This document shows positions 28,323 through 37,150 of a stretch of 44,087 nt of DNA, in pieces. The notes beneath the pieces are model-generated. The model was not told where the DNA came from. It did no database searches and worked only from the letters and a program-made list of their open reading frames with translations. Numbering within the stretch: position 1 is the stretch's first letter; every line of letters starts with the position of its first letter. Source of the stretch: Gammaproteobacteria bacterium (lineage in GTDB: Bacteria; Pseudomonadota; Gammaproteobacteria; GRL18); the NCBI GenBank assembly GCA_015231865.1, contig JADGAU010000008.1, positions 1 to 44,087 of the forward strand, written 5' to 3'. The position numbers and the translations under genes were made by a program.

Positions 28323-29105
28323 ATGGGGTTTTTAACTGGAAAACGCGCACTAATTGTTGGTTTGGCGAGTAATCGTTCTATCGCCTGGGGTATTGCTCAG
28401 GCTATGCATAGAGAAGGGGCAGAGCTTGCATTTACCTATCAGACTGAGCGATTAAGAGAACGTGTTGAAAAGTTAGCAACTGAATGTGGTTCTGATATCG
28501 TTCTTCCTTGTGATGTTGCCAGTGATGAGCAGATAGAACAAGTTTTTGAAAGTCTTGATGATTATTGGGATCACCTGGATATTCTGATTCATTCCGTTGC
28601 CTTTGCACCCAAACATGAACTTGCTGGTGAATTTTTAGACAGTGTGACACGTGAAGGCTTTAATACGGCACATGAAATTTCATCTTATAGTTTTGCCGCA
28701 TTAGCTAAAGCGGGTAGAAATATGATGGAAGGACAAAATGGCGCTTTATTAACGCTATCTTATCTGGGTGCTGAACGCTCAATGCCTAACTATAATGTTA
28801 TGGGCTTAGCAAAAGCAAGTTTGGAAGCGAATGTGCGTTATATGGCTGAGTCACTTGGACCGGATGGAATCCGAGTTAATTCAATTTCTGCAGGTCCGAT
28901 TAAAACTCTCGCAGCTGCAGGAATTGGTGACTTTAAGAAAATGCTTGATCATGTTGAGAAAAGTGCCCCACTTCGCAGAAATATTACTATCCAGGATGTT
29001 GGTAATACTGCAGCATTTTTGTGTTCTGATTTAGCCTCAGGAATTACAGGTGAAAATATTTATGTAGATTCCGGTTATCATAATGTTGGTATGGGACCGC
29101 TGTAA
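28323..29105 (+). CDS. fabI: Enoyl-[acyl-carrier-protein] reductase (NADH) FabI
   Basis: Last reductive step of each fatty acid elongation cycle. The 260 residues form a short-chain dehydrogenase fold: [20 protein letters not shown] with the GxxxxxSI cofactor loop, [14 protein letters not shown] near 35-48, [12 protein letters not shown] near 84-95, and the catalytic Tyr-(6)-Lys in [19 protein letters not shown] near 155-173. [14 protein letters not shown] near 187-200 forms the substrate loop. AAGGAG is 5 bases before the ATG. It is convergent with the rhodanese gene; a heptamer array starts 8 bases after its stop. Confidence 0.97.
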   Translation: MGFLTGKRALIVGLASNRSIAWGIAQAMHREGAELAFTYQTERLRERVEKLATECGSDIVLPCDVASDEQIEQVFESLDDYWDHLDILIHSVAFAPKHELAGEFLDSVTREGFNTAHEISSYSFAALAKAGRNMMEGQNGALLTLSYLGAERSMPNYNVMGLAKASLEANVRYMAESLGPDGIRVNSISAGPIKTLAAAGIGDFKKMLDHVEKSAPLRRNITIQDVGNTAAFLCSDLASGITGENIYVDSGYHNVGMGPL

Positions 29106-29113
29106 GAAATAAG

Positions 29114-29148
29114 TGTTAAGTGTTAAGTGTTAAGTGTTAAGTGTTAAG
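29114..29148. repeat. Heptamer tandem repeat, 5 x TGTTAAG
   Basis: Five perfect copies of TGTTAAG directly after the fabI stop, in the convergent gap to the rhodanese gene. The unit differs from those of the other arrays in this window, but the size, copy number and position beside a stop codon are alike. Confidence 0.97.
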
Positions 29149-29190
29149 AAAGTATATCTAATCTGAACAATGATAGTTGACTATATCCTA

Positions 29191-29652
29191 TTATTTTGGA
29201 ATTAATGCTGCATCTTCAAAGCTTTGTCTTGCACTCCATACCAGGTATCCGCCCCAAAGAACCTTAACATTATCCCAGCCGGCAACTCTTAAGGCAAAGT
29301 GTGCCTTGGATGATAATAAACCCGTTTCGCAATATAAAATAACTGTTTTATCTTTAGGTATTTCCTTACGCCTATGAAGTATTTCACGCCATTCAATATT
29401 AATAGCCCCGGGAATATGCCCTAACAGGTAATGCCCCTTATTTCGATTATCAATAAAAATAAGATCATCGTGATTTGTTGATGATAGTTGCTCTGTTGAA
29501 ATTGAGCCATCTGAGTATTCAGCAAAGTCTAAATATTCCTGAATGCCATGAAGCGAACTTCCGCAAATACCGCTTTGTTGCATAAATAAAAAAAGTGTCA
29601 ATACTCCCACTACCTTTATCGTGCTGTATTTTATAAGGCTTAAATTAGTCAT
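29191..29652 (-). CDS. Exported rhodanese-domain protein
   Basis: A 153-residue protein with an N-terminal hydrophobic export segment (LIKYSTIKVVGVLTLFLFMQ near 6-25) and one rhodanese domain. ISTEQL, LIFIDNRNKGHYLLGHIPGA near 64-83, and the active-site loop LYCETGLLSSKAHFAL with a catalytic Cys identify it; GGYLVWSARQ is near the C terminus. Single-domain exported rhodaneses may carry sulfane sulfur in the periplasm. The start chosen gives an 8-base ATGACTAA overlap with hemY and a GAAG 9 bases upstream; an ATG two codons earlier is also possible. It ends the hemD-hemX-hemY unit. A role in haem synthesis is not implied. Confidence 0.85.
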   Translation of the reverse strand: MTNLSLIKYSTIKVVGVLTLFLFMQQSGICGSSLHGIQEYLDFAEYSDGSISTEQLSSTNHDDLIFIDNRNKGHYLLGHIPGAINIEWREILHRRKEIPKDKTVILYCETGLLSSKAHFALRVAGWDNVKVLWGGYLVWSARQSFEDAALIPK

Positions 29653-30907
29653 TTGCATTTGCTTCAATATCAATATTATCTAAGGCCATTTTCTCTGCAA
29701 TATCTAAACTTGATTGCGTTTCCGGTTGACATAAGCTTAGACCTTCACGATAACAGGCCATTGATTTATGCATGTCATTTAATCTAACTTCATATAAATG
29801 CCCTAATATATGCCATTTTTCTGCATCTGCCTCAATTTCGATGCTTTCTTTCAGATAATCTTTTGCTTTACCCCATAACTGATTTGCCAGACAGATCTGA
29901 GACAAACTAAAAAGCAGTGCTGCATTATTCGGATGCTGATTCAAAAATTTTTCTGCTGTTTTCAGCTGATTGACTCCATCCTGCTCCTGAATACAGCCAT
30001 AGATTTTAATTGCTTCATCAGACCAGTTTTTACGCAAACTCTCTTGAATAATTTCTGCTGCAAGCTCATCATCGCCAAGCTTAATTAATAGGCGACTATA
30101 GTAACATCGCATCAACTCATTACTGGTCGTTTTCTTAGGGAAGTTCTTCCACATTAATTTTAATGAAGGCAAATCTTCACGATTTGTTAAATTGAGCATA
30201 CGATGACGATAGGTTTCTAGCTCTAATTCCTGATATTCATCATTGCTCAACAATCTTTTATGTTTAACATCCGGTAATATTTTCGCAACTTCTTCCCACA
30301 TCGATAGTGTTTGATATAAATCAACCAGCATTTTTAAAACTTGTTTATGACTCTGATCTATCGAATGTAAATGCCTTAAAGTAACCAGAGCCTGCTCATA
30401 TTCTTCTGATGAGATTTCTAATTCTGCTTGAGTGATACCAATGGCAATTTGTGCTTTAGGATAATATTTAAAAGCAAGCGAAAGATATTTATCTCTTTGT
30501 TCTCGTTTGTTTTGGCCTTGAGCTGCGCGGGCTGCAGCAATAAAATTAAGCAGTGGTGTATGACTTGAATTGACACCTTGCCCCAGGGCTCGTTCAGCCG
30601 CTTTACAATTACCTTCAGCGAGCTGCATCATGCCTGTATTTGCCTGTTTATTCGCTTTCTTCAGTTTTCTTTGTTCATTCCAGCTAATTAGATTCTCGGG
30701 CACACTTAACAATTTATATAAAATATAAATCGATAATAAAACTGAAATAATAATTGCTGCAAAAGAAAAAACCAGTAAAACCAAAGTCATTTCAATAGAC
30801 CAGTCACCATGACTAATCAATGCATAACCAGGGTCTTCCTTAGCAATTATAGTAATATAAGCAGTTGATATAAGAACAAATAAACCAACAATGAAAAATT
30901 TAACCAT
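29645..30907 (-). CDS. hemY: HemY, TPR inner-membrane protein of haem synthesis operon
   Basis: The proteobacterial HemY (not the protoporphyrinogen oxidase of Bacillus) is a two-helix membrane protein with cytosolic or periplasmic TPR repeats that affects haem synthesis, perhaps as a scaffold. The 420 residues have helices near 2-22 and 37-62, followed by NEQRKLKKANKQANTGMMQL and AEGNCKAAERALGQG (about 80-110), then TPR-like repeats to near 400 (LFSLSQICLANQLWGKAKDY, WHILGHLYEVRLNDMHKSM). It overlaps hemX by one base (TAATG) and the rhodanese gene by eight. Confidence 0.92.
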   Translation of the reverse strand: MVKFFIVGLFVLISTAYITIIAKEDPGYALISHGDWSIEMTLVLLVFSFAAIIISVLLSIYILYKLLSVPENLISWNEQRKLKKANKQANTGMMQLAEGNCKAAERALGQGVNSSHTPLLNFIAAARAAQGQNKREQRDKYLSLAFKYYPKAQIAIGITQAELEISSEEYEQALVTLRHLHSIDQSHKQVLKMLVDLYQTLSMWEEVAKILPDVKHKRLLSNDEYQELELETYRHRMLNLTNREDLPSLKLMWKNFPKKTTSNELMRCYYSRLLIKLGDDELAAEIIQESLRKNWSDEAIKIYGCIQEQDGVNQLKTAEKFLNQHPNNAALLFSLSQICLANQLWGKAKDYLKESIEIEADAEKWHILGHLYEVRLNDMHKSMACYREGLSLCQPETQSSLDIAEKMALDNIDIEANAND

Positions 30908-32439
30908 TAATTATTTACTCCCGAAAATATATCTTTGTTCTCGGTAGATAAGCGACTGATTAATTGATCTATAGCTTCTAAAACCGCTTGTAAAGACTTT
31001 TCAACTATCGGTGTTTGAATTTCAAAAGGTTGATCAAGTAATTTTAATAATATCTGGTTCATTTGACTTACCTCCGTTGATTTAATATCAAAATACCTAT
31101 TTAAAAAATCTAACGTTTCATTAAGTAAAGCATGATAGTTTGTTTTATCTTTTTCAATTAAGGCAAATCTCGTTACTTCCAGTTTTAGTCCAAGGCTTTG
31201 TTTTAACACAAATGCCTGTTCTGGTGCAATTAAGTGCTGTGCTTTTTTATTGGTGTGTCTAAAGGTTATCAATGACTTAATTTCACTTAAAAACTTATTG
31301 GAAGCATTATCTAATGAAGAGCCAACCTTATTATCTGTTGATGACTTATTATTTTCATTGCTATTGTTGCTATTGTTTCCATTGATATCGTTTTTGAATG
31401 ACAGTTGTTCATTGAGTACTTTTAGTTTTTGAACATTAACGATTAATTCAGATAATTGCTTTCTATGTTGATATACAATAGACGCTTGTTCGGCTGGTAA
31501 ATCACGAATTGTTTGTTCAATAATGCGACGGATAACCTGATTACCAGAAACATTATGCAATCTAGATTGAATCTGATTTAATTGTTTAATAAATGTATCC
31601 TTCGTATATGTAAATGAAAGACTATCGAGAAGTAATTGAGCCATTGATCTTGCTTCATACACTTGTAATATGCTTAAATCAGGCATCAGTAAAACTTTCT
31701 GGGGATGCTGTTCTTTTGATTTTTGAATCGTATTATTTTGAATAGTTTTAGCAGGCTTAGCTTCTACCAACTTTTGACTTTCCTTATTTTTTACGATGCT
31801 TTCAGATTTGCCTTTTTTATTTGTTAATTGAGGTTGTGCGGATTTTCTTAATTGCTCAAGTTGTTGTTCTTTTTGAGCCAAATTCAACATAATTTTATCT
31901 GTTTCTACTTTTAACCAATGCTGAACTTGTTTTTTTAATTCAGTATTAACTTGCAATTGTTGATTGAAACTATCTTCAATTAACTGATTAGTTGATAATA
32001 AATTTTCCCGATTCTTTTGGATATTCTGTTCGTGTACCGCTAGTACCTGAGAATTATCCTTAAGTTTTTTTTCTATTTGTTTAGTTTGTGAAAAGAGCTT
32101 ATTTTGTGCTTCTCTTTGTTCAGACAAACTCACAGCCTGTTTACCAATTTCTCTTTGCGTGACTTTTAAGTTCTGAGATAAAGGCTTTAACACAGAAACA
32201 TCATATTGATTACGTTTTTCTTCACGTACCTGTATCTGCTCCATCTGCTCATTAACAAAATATGCCATAAAAACGGCATAGGCAGAAATTAAAAAGGTAA
32301 TGATAACAAAAATTATCATATAAGCAGGTTTAGACTTTGTTTCTGCTTCGCTTTCATCCATTTCTGCAGCTTCAATTTTATCTTCCTCAAAGCTTGCTTC
32401 AAGATCTTTAACCATTTCTTTTCTTGATTTAAAAACCAT
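30907..32439 (-). CDS. hemX: HemX, coiled-coil membrane protein of haem synthesis operon
   Basis: HemX lies between hemD and hemY in Proteobacteria; it is not a methyltransferase in spite of old annotation. The 510 residues have an acidic cytosolic N terminus, one membrane helix near 42-64, and a long Gln/Glu coiled coil (about 70-205). A polar Lys/Gln linker follows, then the HemX C-terminal domain, with EARSMAQLLLDSL near 265 and APEQAFVLKQSLGLKLEVTRFALIEKD near 410-436 as recognisable family parts. An Asn/Ser low-complexity segment (about 352-376, NNSNNSNENNKSS) interrupts it. It is longer than the E. coli protein (about 390 residues). Confidence 0.88.
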   Translation of the reverse strand: MVFKSRKEMVKDLEASFEEDKIEAAEMDESEAETKSKPAYMIIFVIITFLISAYAVFMAYFVNEQMEQIQVREEKRNQYDVSVLKPLSQNLKVTQREIGKQAVSLSEQREAQNKLFSQTKQIEKKLKDNSQVLAVHEQNIQKNRENLLSTNQLIEDSFNQQLQVNTELKKQVQHWLKVETDKIMLNLAQKEQQLEQLRKSAQPQLTNKKGKSESIVKNKESQKLVEAKPAKTIQNNTIQKSKEQHPQKVLLMPDLSILQVYEARSMAQLLLDSLSFTYTKDTFIKQLNQIQSRLHNVSGNQVIRRIIEQTIRDLPAEQASIVYQHRKQLSELIVNVQKLKVLNEQLSFKNDINGNNSNNSNENNKSSTDNKVGSSLDNASNKFLSEIKSLITFRHTNKKAQHLIAPEQAFVLKQSLGLKLEVTRFALIEKDKTNYHALLNETLDFLNRYFDIKSTEVSQMNQILLKLLDQPFEIQTPIVEKSLQAVLEAIDQLISRLSTENKDIFSGVNN

Positions 32440-32493
32440 AGTACCCTTCTATTTGTCTTTTAATTATCTTTTATTTACTTTCTAAACTTTTAC

Positions 32494-33252
32494 TTAGTTA
32501 GCTTGAATTTGTTTGAGATAATTAACTAAGCTTGACGGTTCCTTTGTAGGTATGACATCAATAATACCGCAAAAACCTAAAGTTTGTGCCTTTTGCTTTA
32601 TTTTCTCATGGATCACTATCAAGTGGCTTGTTAACAATTGCATTTTCGACTGTTCATCAATCAATTGTAAAAGATTGGACAAACTTTCACTACTAAAAAT
32701 TAGCAGAATGTTATAATAGCCATCTAAAATCATATTATTAACTTGCTCGAAAGTATACTCTGGAAAGTTGCGCTGGTACACTTCACAATACTCAACTATT
32801 GCACCACTATTATGTAATTCATTATACAAATATTCTCTTCCTCCGACACCTCTAACAATAAGAATATTTTTTCCTTTTATTTTCTGGAATTCTGGTCTTA
32901 ACAATAAATGCTCACTATCAAATTGTTTATCAGGTAAGACATCAATTTCATTATGTGTTTTGTGCAGATAAGCCTTCGCTGTGGCTAAACCAATGGCAAC
33001 ACTCAAACAGGATTGAGATAATTTAGTTTCCGAAAACTGACTAAAAAAATATTCAACCGCATTTTGACTGATAAAAATAATCATATGTAAGCTATCTAAA
33101 GACAACTTCAAGTTTGCTTTAACTGGTTTAATTTGCATTAAAGGAAAGTCTTTAACTAAAAAACCTTCTTTTCTGAGTCGCTGTGTTAAACTGCAATTTA
33201 AGCTTGTTGGACGGGTGTTAATCAGTCGAATATTATTAATTGTTTTAATCAT
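32494..33252 (-). CDS. hemD: Uroporphyrinogen-III synthase
   Basis: HemD closes hydroxymethylbilane to uroporphyrinogen III. Sequence conservation in this family is low; identification rests on the pattern INTRPTSLNCSLTQRLRKEG at the start, MIIFISQNAVEYFF near 58-71, VAIGLATAKAYLH near 85-97, NILIVRGVGGREYLYNEL near 123-140 and ILLIFSSESLSNLL near 180-193, plus its place before hemX and hemY. Length (252) is normal. hemC, usually directly upstream and overlapping, is absent; instead a VanZ-like gene starts on the other strand 23 bases away. Confidence 0.92.
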   Translation of the reverse strand: MIKTINNIRLINTRPTSLNCSLTQRLRKEGFLVKDFPLMQIKPVKANLKLSLDSLHMIIFISQNAVEYFFSQFSETKLSQSCLSVAIGLATAKAYLHKTHNEIDVLPDKQFDSEHLLLRPEFQKIKGKNILIVRGVGGREYLYNELHNSGAIVEYCEVYQRNFPEYTFEQVNNMILDGYYNILLIFSSESLSNLLQLIDEQSKMQLLTSHLIVIHEKIKQKAQTLGFCGIIDVIPTKEPSSLVNYLKQIQAN

Positions 33253-33275
33253 TTTTGTTAGTTCAAAATCAAAAG

Positions 33276-33659
33276 ATGCAATACTTTAAACTCTGGAAAA
33301 TTACTGGTCTTTTATATTTAATGTTAATTATTATAGTCTCTTTAATACCAGTTCCTGATGTTGACACCGGTATTAATCATAGCGATAAGATAATTCACTT
33401 TCTCATTTATTTTATCATGCTATCCTGGTTTGGTCAGTCAGGACTATATGCAAATAAACTTATTGCTAATTTTAGCCTTACAATATTATTTGGAATTGGG
33501 ATTGAAGTTCTTCAATCTTTTACAAGCTATCGTCAATTCGACATTTATGATATCTATGCTAATAGTTTAGGGGCTTTATTGGCTTATCTTCTACTTCTTT
33601 CTCGTTACCAATACCTGCTAAACTTCATAGATCATCAAATAAAGCTAAAACTCAATTAA
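33276..33659 (+). CDS. VanZ-like small membrane protein
   Basis: A 127-residue protein with about four membrane helices. The first helix ends in LIPVPDVDTGINHSDKIIHF (about 25-44), a VanZ-family pattern (Pro-rich turn followed by Asp-Lys-x-x-His). IGIEVLQSFTSYRQFDIYDIYANSLGALLAYL (about 82-113, split here by position) gives the second conserved stretch. VanZ-like proteins have no firm general function; the founding member gives weak teicoplanin resistance. The start is taken at the ATG at 33276; an in-frame TTG at 33255 would nearly touch the hemD start and has no binding site. It precedes glnB, which has its own promoter. Confidence 0.8.
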   Translation: MQYFKLWKITGLLYLMLIIIVSLIPVPDVDTGINHSDKIIHFLIYFIMLSWFGQSGLYANKLIANFSLTILFGIGIEVLQSFTSYRQFDIYDIYANSLGALLAYLLLLSRYQYLLNFIDHQIKLKLN

Positions 33660-33670
33660 ATATATGATCA

Positions 33671-34073
<403 letters not shown>

Positions 34074-34093
34074 AATATTTCCTTCTTTTGCGA

Positions 34094-34112
34094 TTGGGGT
34101 TACTTACCCCAA
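34094..34112. terminator. GC-rich hairpin between convergent glnB and bamD
   Basis: TTGGGGT-TACTT-ACCCCAA is a perfect 7-bp stem in the 49-base gap. The expected T tract is missing on both strands, so it may be a weak bidirectional terminator or a 3' end protecting structure. Confidence 0.45.
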
Positions 34113-34122
34113 ACCCCAAAGT

Positions 34123-34962
34123 TTATTTAAACTTCAGCCAATCGGGCACCATCTCAGAAAGAATACTTTCATCTTCTAAAAAGACATCATCAATAAAACC
34201 ATTCTTTTCTTTATTTGTATCATAAATCAATTGTGTATCTTTGGCTAAACTATCCATACCCAGTTTTTTATAGGCTTTAACCATGATTAATAATGCTGCA
34301 CCAACAGCTGGTGTTTCCTGCAAATTCTTTACAACGAATGAAGCACGATTAACTGCTGCCAAATAAGCACCACTATCATAATAAAACTTGGCAATATGTA
34401 ACTCATGTTTAGAAACTTTATTTTTAAGATATTTCATTCTTAAACGTGCATCTTCAGCATAAATGCTATCAGGAAACTTTCTAACCAATAGATCAAAGTA
34501 TTGAAAAGACTCGAGTGATATTTTTGTATCTCGTTTAGATTCATCTTGAGGCCAAATAAATTCAAAAACACTTTTTCTTTCAGGAAATACCGTCATACCT
34601 CGTAAATAATATAAATAATCTAAATTCGGATGCTTAGGATATGTTTTAATAAAACGTTTTATCTCAGCCAATGCAAACTCAGGCTCATCATCTTTATAAT
34701 AAGCATAAGCTAATTCCATCTGCGCCTGTTGTGCATATCGACTATGAGGATATCTAGCTCCAACTTTTTCATAAAACTCAATTGCTTTTGCAAGTTCGCC
34801 TTCTTGTAAGTGATTTTTAGCCTCAGTGTATAATTCTTCTGCGGTCCAATTTACTGTTTCATCAATTTCATCAGGCAACCAGGAACATGAAGATAATACA
34901 AATAGACTCAATAGAGCAAGTAGCCAGAAACGAGTATTAAAAGAGAAAGTGTTTTTTATCAT
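34123..34962 (-). CDS. bamD: Outer membrane assembly lipoprotein BamD
   Basis: Essential component of the BAM complex that folds beta-barrel proteins into the outer membrane. The 279 residues have a lipoprotein signal (LLALLSLFVLSSC, lipobox LSSC near 23-26), then WTAEELYTEAKNHLQEGELA and TPR repeats: AIEFYEKVGARYPHSRYAQQ near 61-80, DYLYYLRGMTVFP near 116-128 and FPDSIYAEDARLRMKYLKN near 164-182. Length is somewhat above E. coli (245). It is divergent from rluD across 145 bases, the usual bamD/rluD arrangement. Confidence 0.96.
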   Translation of the reverse strand: MIKNTFSFNTRFWLLALLSLFVLSSCSWLPDEIDETVNWTAEELYTEAKNHLQEGELAKAIEFYEKVGARYPHSRYAQQAQMELAYAYYKDDEPEFALAEIKRFIKTYPKHPNLDYLYYLRGMTVFPERKSVFEFIWPQDESKRDTKISLESFQYFDLLVRKFPDSIYAEDARLRMKYLKNKVSKHELHIAKFYYDSGAYLAAVNRASFVVKNLQETPAVGAALLIMVKAYKKLGMDSLAKDTQLIYDTNKEKNGFIDDVFLEDESILSEMVPDWLKFK

Positions 34963-35107
34963 TGGTTGAACTTAGCCTAAATTTAACAGTGCCTAAATAA
35001 AATACTAATGAGTGTATGTTATAATTAACAATCACAAAGTTGAACCAGTATAACATATTTCAGGCAATTTCCAGCCAAGATATTTTACATTCAGGAAGTA
35101 TAAAAAT

Positions 35108-36106
35108 ATGACAGATAAGCCAATAAATGCAACCGTAATGATTGAAGAAGTTATTCCGGAACAACATTATGGTAAACGATTAGATCAGAGTTTAGCGCTT
35201 ATTTTTCCACAATATTCTCGGGCCCGCATACAAAACTGGTTAAAAAATGGCGATATTCTTATTAATCATAAATCCAATAAATCCAGAACTAAAGTGCTTG
35301 GTGGAGAAAGTGTTCGTCTCAATATTCCTGTTAATGATGTCGATAATTCCATTTCAGAAGCAAAACCCGAAGCAATTGCTTTAAATATTATTGATGAGGA
35401 TGAAGATATTCTTATCATTAATAAGCCAATTGGTTTAGTAGTACACCCTGGCGCCGGAAACCGCACAGGCACATTATTAAATGCGCTATTACATTATTAT
35501 CCACCAATTCAGCAAGTACCAAGAGCAGGTATTGTACATCGTTTAGATAAAGACACCTCCGGATTGATGGTTGTTGCAAAAACACTGGAAGCGCAGACGG
35601 ATTTAGTCAGACAACTTGAAAATCGTGACATAGAGCGAGAATATGAAGCAATTATAGTCGGACTACCTGTCACTGGTGCTCGTTGGATAGATATTATTGG
35701 CCGCCACCCAACACAAAGAACCAAAATGGCAATATTACCGGAAACAGCAACTCATGGAAAAGAAGCGATAACTCGTTTTAGTATTGAAGAACGCTTTAAG
35801 ATTCATTCCAAAGTTAAGGTAAATCTTGAAACTGGCAGAACTCACCAAATTCGCGTGCACATGGCCCATAATAATTTCCCGCTAGTAGGAGATCCTGCTT
35901 ATGGCGGTAGGCTAAGGTTACCGAAACAATCTAGTGAAGAATTAAAACAGTTCTTAACCGCTTTTCATCATCAGGCATTACATGCTAGAAAATTAGGGCT
36001 AATGCATCCTACACATAAAGAATGGGTGCAATGGCAAGTTGAAAGTCCTGAAGATATGCAGAAACTAGAACAATTACTTCGACAACATAAAATTGAGCAT
36101 GAGTAA
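35108..36106 (+). CDS. rluD: 23S rRNA pseudouridine synthase RluD
   Basis: Makes pseudouridines 1911, 1915 and 1917 in helix 69 of 23S rRNA; RlmH, also in this window (23715-24182), methylates Psi1915. The 332 residues contain an N-terminal S4 RNA-binding domain (about 18-75, GKRLDQSLALIFPQYSRARI, LKNGDILINHK), then NKPIGLVVHPGAGNRTGTLL near 106-125 and the catalytic Asp in GIVHRLDKDTSGLMVVAKT near 140-158. LETGRTHQIRVHMAHNNFPL near 238-258 is the usual C-terminal core. An AGGAAG lies 11 bases before the ATG. In most relatives pgeF follows directly; here two minus-strand genes intervene. Confidence 0.96.
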   Translation: MTDKPINATVMIEEVIPEQHYGKRLDQSLALIFPQYSRARIQNWLKNGDILINHKSNKSRTKVLGGESVRLNIPVNDVDNSISEAKPEAIALNIIDEDEDILIINKPIGLVVHPGAGNRTGTLLNALLHYYPPIQQVPRAGIVHRLDKDTSGLMVVAKTLEAQTDLVRQLENRDIEREYEAIIVGLPVTGARWIDIIGRHPTQRTKMAILPETATHGKEAITRFSIEERFKIHSKVKVNLETGRTHQIRVHMAHNNFPLVGDPAYGGRLRLPKQSSEELKQFLTAFHHQALHARKLGLMHPTHKEWVQWQVESPEDMQKLEQLLRQHKIEHE

Positions 36107-36113
36107 TTTCAAA

Positions 36114-37136
36114 TTAATAGTCATAGCCTAACTTTAACAAATATGTACTATCTATTTTATCATTACCACTAACAACCTTATTATCATAATTAATTTGTGC
36201 TTCCGTACTGAGTGAAAAACCGGATTTTAGAGGAAACTTAAATCCAGTCCAGGTTTTGATACTATAATCATCAGAATTTTCAAAACTATAAAGCCCTAAC
36301 TGACGATGATAATACTGTAATACACCTGCCAGAATAAACTGTTCATAATCCAACTCCCATGTACCCGATAGATATTTCTGTTGAGGTACATTAAAATTAT
36401 CTTCATAACTTTGAGCTAAACCTGCATTAATACTTAAATTGAGCGACTCACTTTCAAAATACTGATGACCCAGGTGAACACCATAAACTTGTTTTAAATC
36501 AAGTTCGGCTATCTTATCGGATTCAAAAATAGCACTCACTCCTAAAAAAGATTTTTTATGAAAGAAATAGTCATATTTAGCGGAAAACAACCAATTGTTA
36601 GCCGTTTTAACTTGTTCACTTTCATTATTTTCCACTTGCCCGGAAAACGTAAATCGATCATCCATACCTCGAAAACCAAGCTTGCCATCAATTTTTACAT
36701 TCTGACTTTTGGTATTCCCTTCTTTAAATTCCAAAGCCAGATTTACTGCCCCTTGTCTTTTATACGACTGGCCTATTTGCCATGGTTTTGGGTTAATATA
36801 CTGCATATCTGATAATTGAATATTTTCTTGTGAACCATTAATTTTAATCTTTTTGTCTTCAACAAGCAGGTGTTTAACCTGCTTTATTGTTTTATCTTTA
36901 AGCATTAGCTTAAGTGGTTTATCGCTTTCAATTTCAACAATATTTCCCAGATTAACCATGATTGTGCCGGCATAGGGTGTTTTAAATTCCAAAGTGTCAT
37001 TTTGTTTAGAAATTATGGTTCCAATGAGCGTGGAACCATTTTTTAAAATCAACTTATCGGCAAGTGCTTGCTGAGATAATAGAATGCTTATTAACAGCGC
37101 AAATTTTGTTATTAAATTTAAATTTTTAAAATTCAT
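36114..37136 (-). CDS. DUF481-family outer membrane protein
   Basis: A 340-residue exported protein: signal peptide near 1-26 (LLISILLSQQALA), then a soluble N-terminal part of about 110 residues with short beta strands (LILKNGSTLIGTIISKQNDT, IMVNLGNIVEIES). The C-terminal DUF481 beta barrel starts near QGAVNLALEFKEGNTKSQNV and has alternating aromatic strands (YDYFFHKKSFLGVSAIFESD), ending in Tyr-Asp-Tyr, an outer-membrane insertion type C terminus. DUF481 proteins (YdiY-like) are linked in some bacteria to salt response; the function here is unknown. It follows the MscS-like gene by 14 bases, so the pair may serve envelope osmotic adaptation (inference). Confidence 0.85.
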   Translation of the reverse strand: MNFKNLNLITKFALLISILLSQQALADKLILKNGSTLIGTIISKQNDTLEFKTPYAGTIMVNLGNIVEIESDKPLKLMLKDKTIKQVKHLLVEDKKIKINGSQENIQLSDMQYINPKPWQIGQSYKRQGAVNLALEFKEGNTKSQNVKIDGKLGFRGMDDRFTFSGQVENNESEQVKTANNWLFSAKYDYFFHKKSFLGVSAIFESDKIAELDLKQVYGVHLGHQYFESESLNLSINAGLAQSYEDNFNVPQQKYLSGTWELDYEQFILAGVLQYYHRQLGLYSFENSDDYSIKTWTGFKFPLKSGFSLSTEAQINYDNKVVSGNDKIDSTYLLKLGYDY

Positions 37137-37150
37137 AATAATTATTACTT

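Noticed and set aside
31312-31384. Asn/Ser-rich stretch in hemX as a sequencing or frameshift artefact
   Set aside because: The frame stays open on both sides and the family domain resumes after it; low-complexity linkers are common in HemX.
30907-32439. Reading HemX as a uroporphyrinogen methyltransferase
   Set aside because: No SAM-binding or CobA motifs are present; it is a coiled-coil membrane protein.
33255-33275. TTG start for the VanZ-like protein
   Set aside because: The ATG at 33276 fits better; the TTG lies 3 bases from the hemD start and has no binding site.
36558-36812. Plus-strand open frame inside the DUF481 gene
   Set aside because: Antisense to a gene with a clear signal peptide and barrel strands; no coding evidence.
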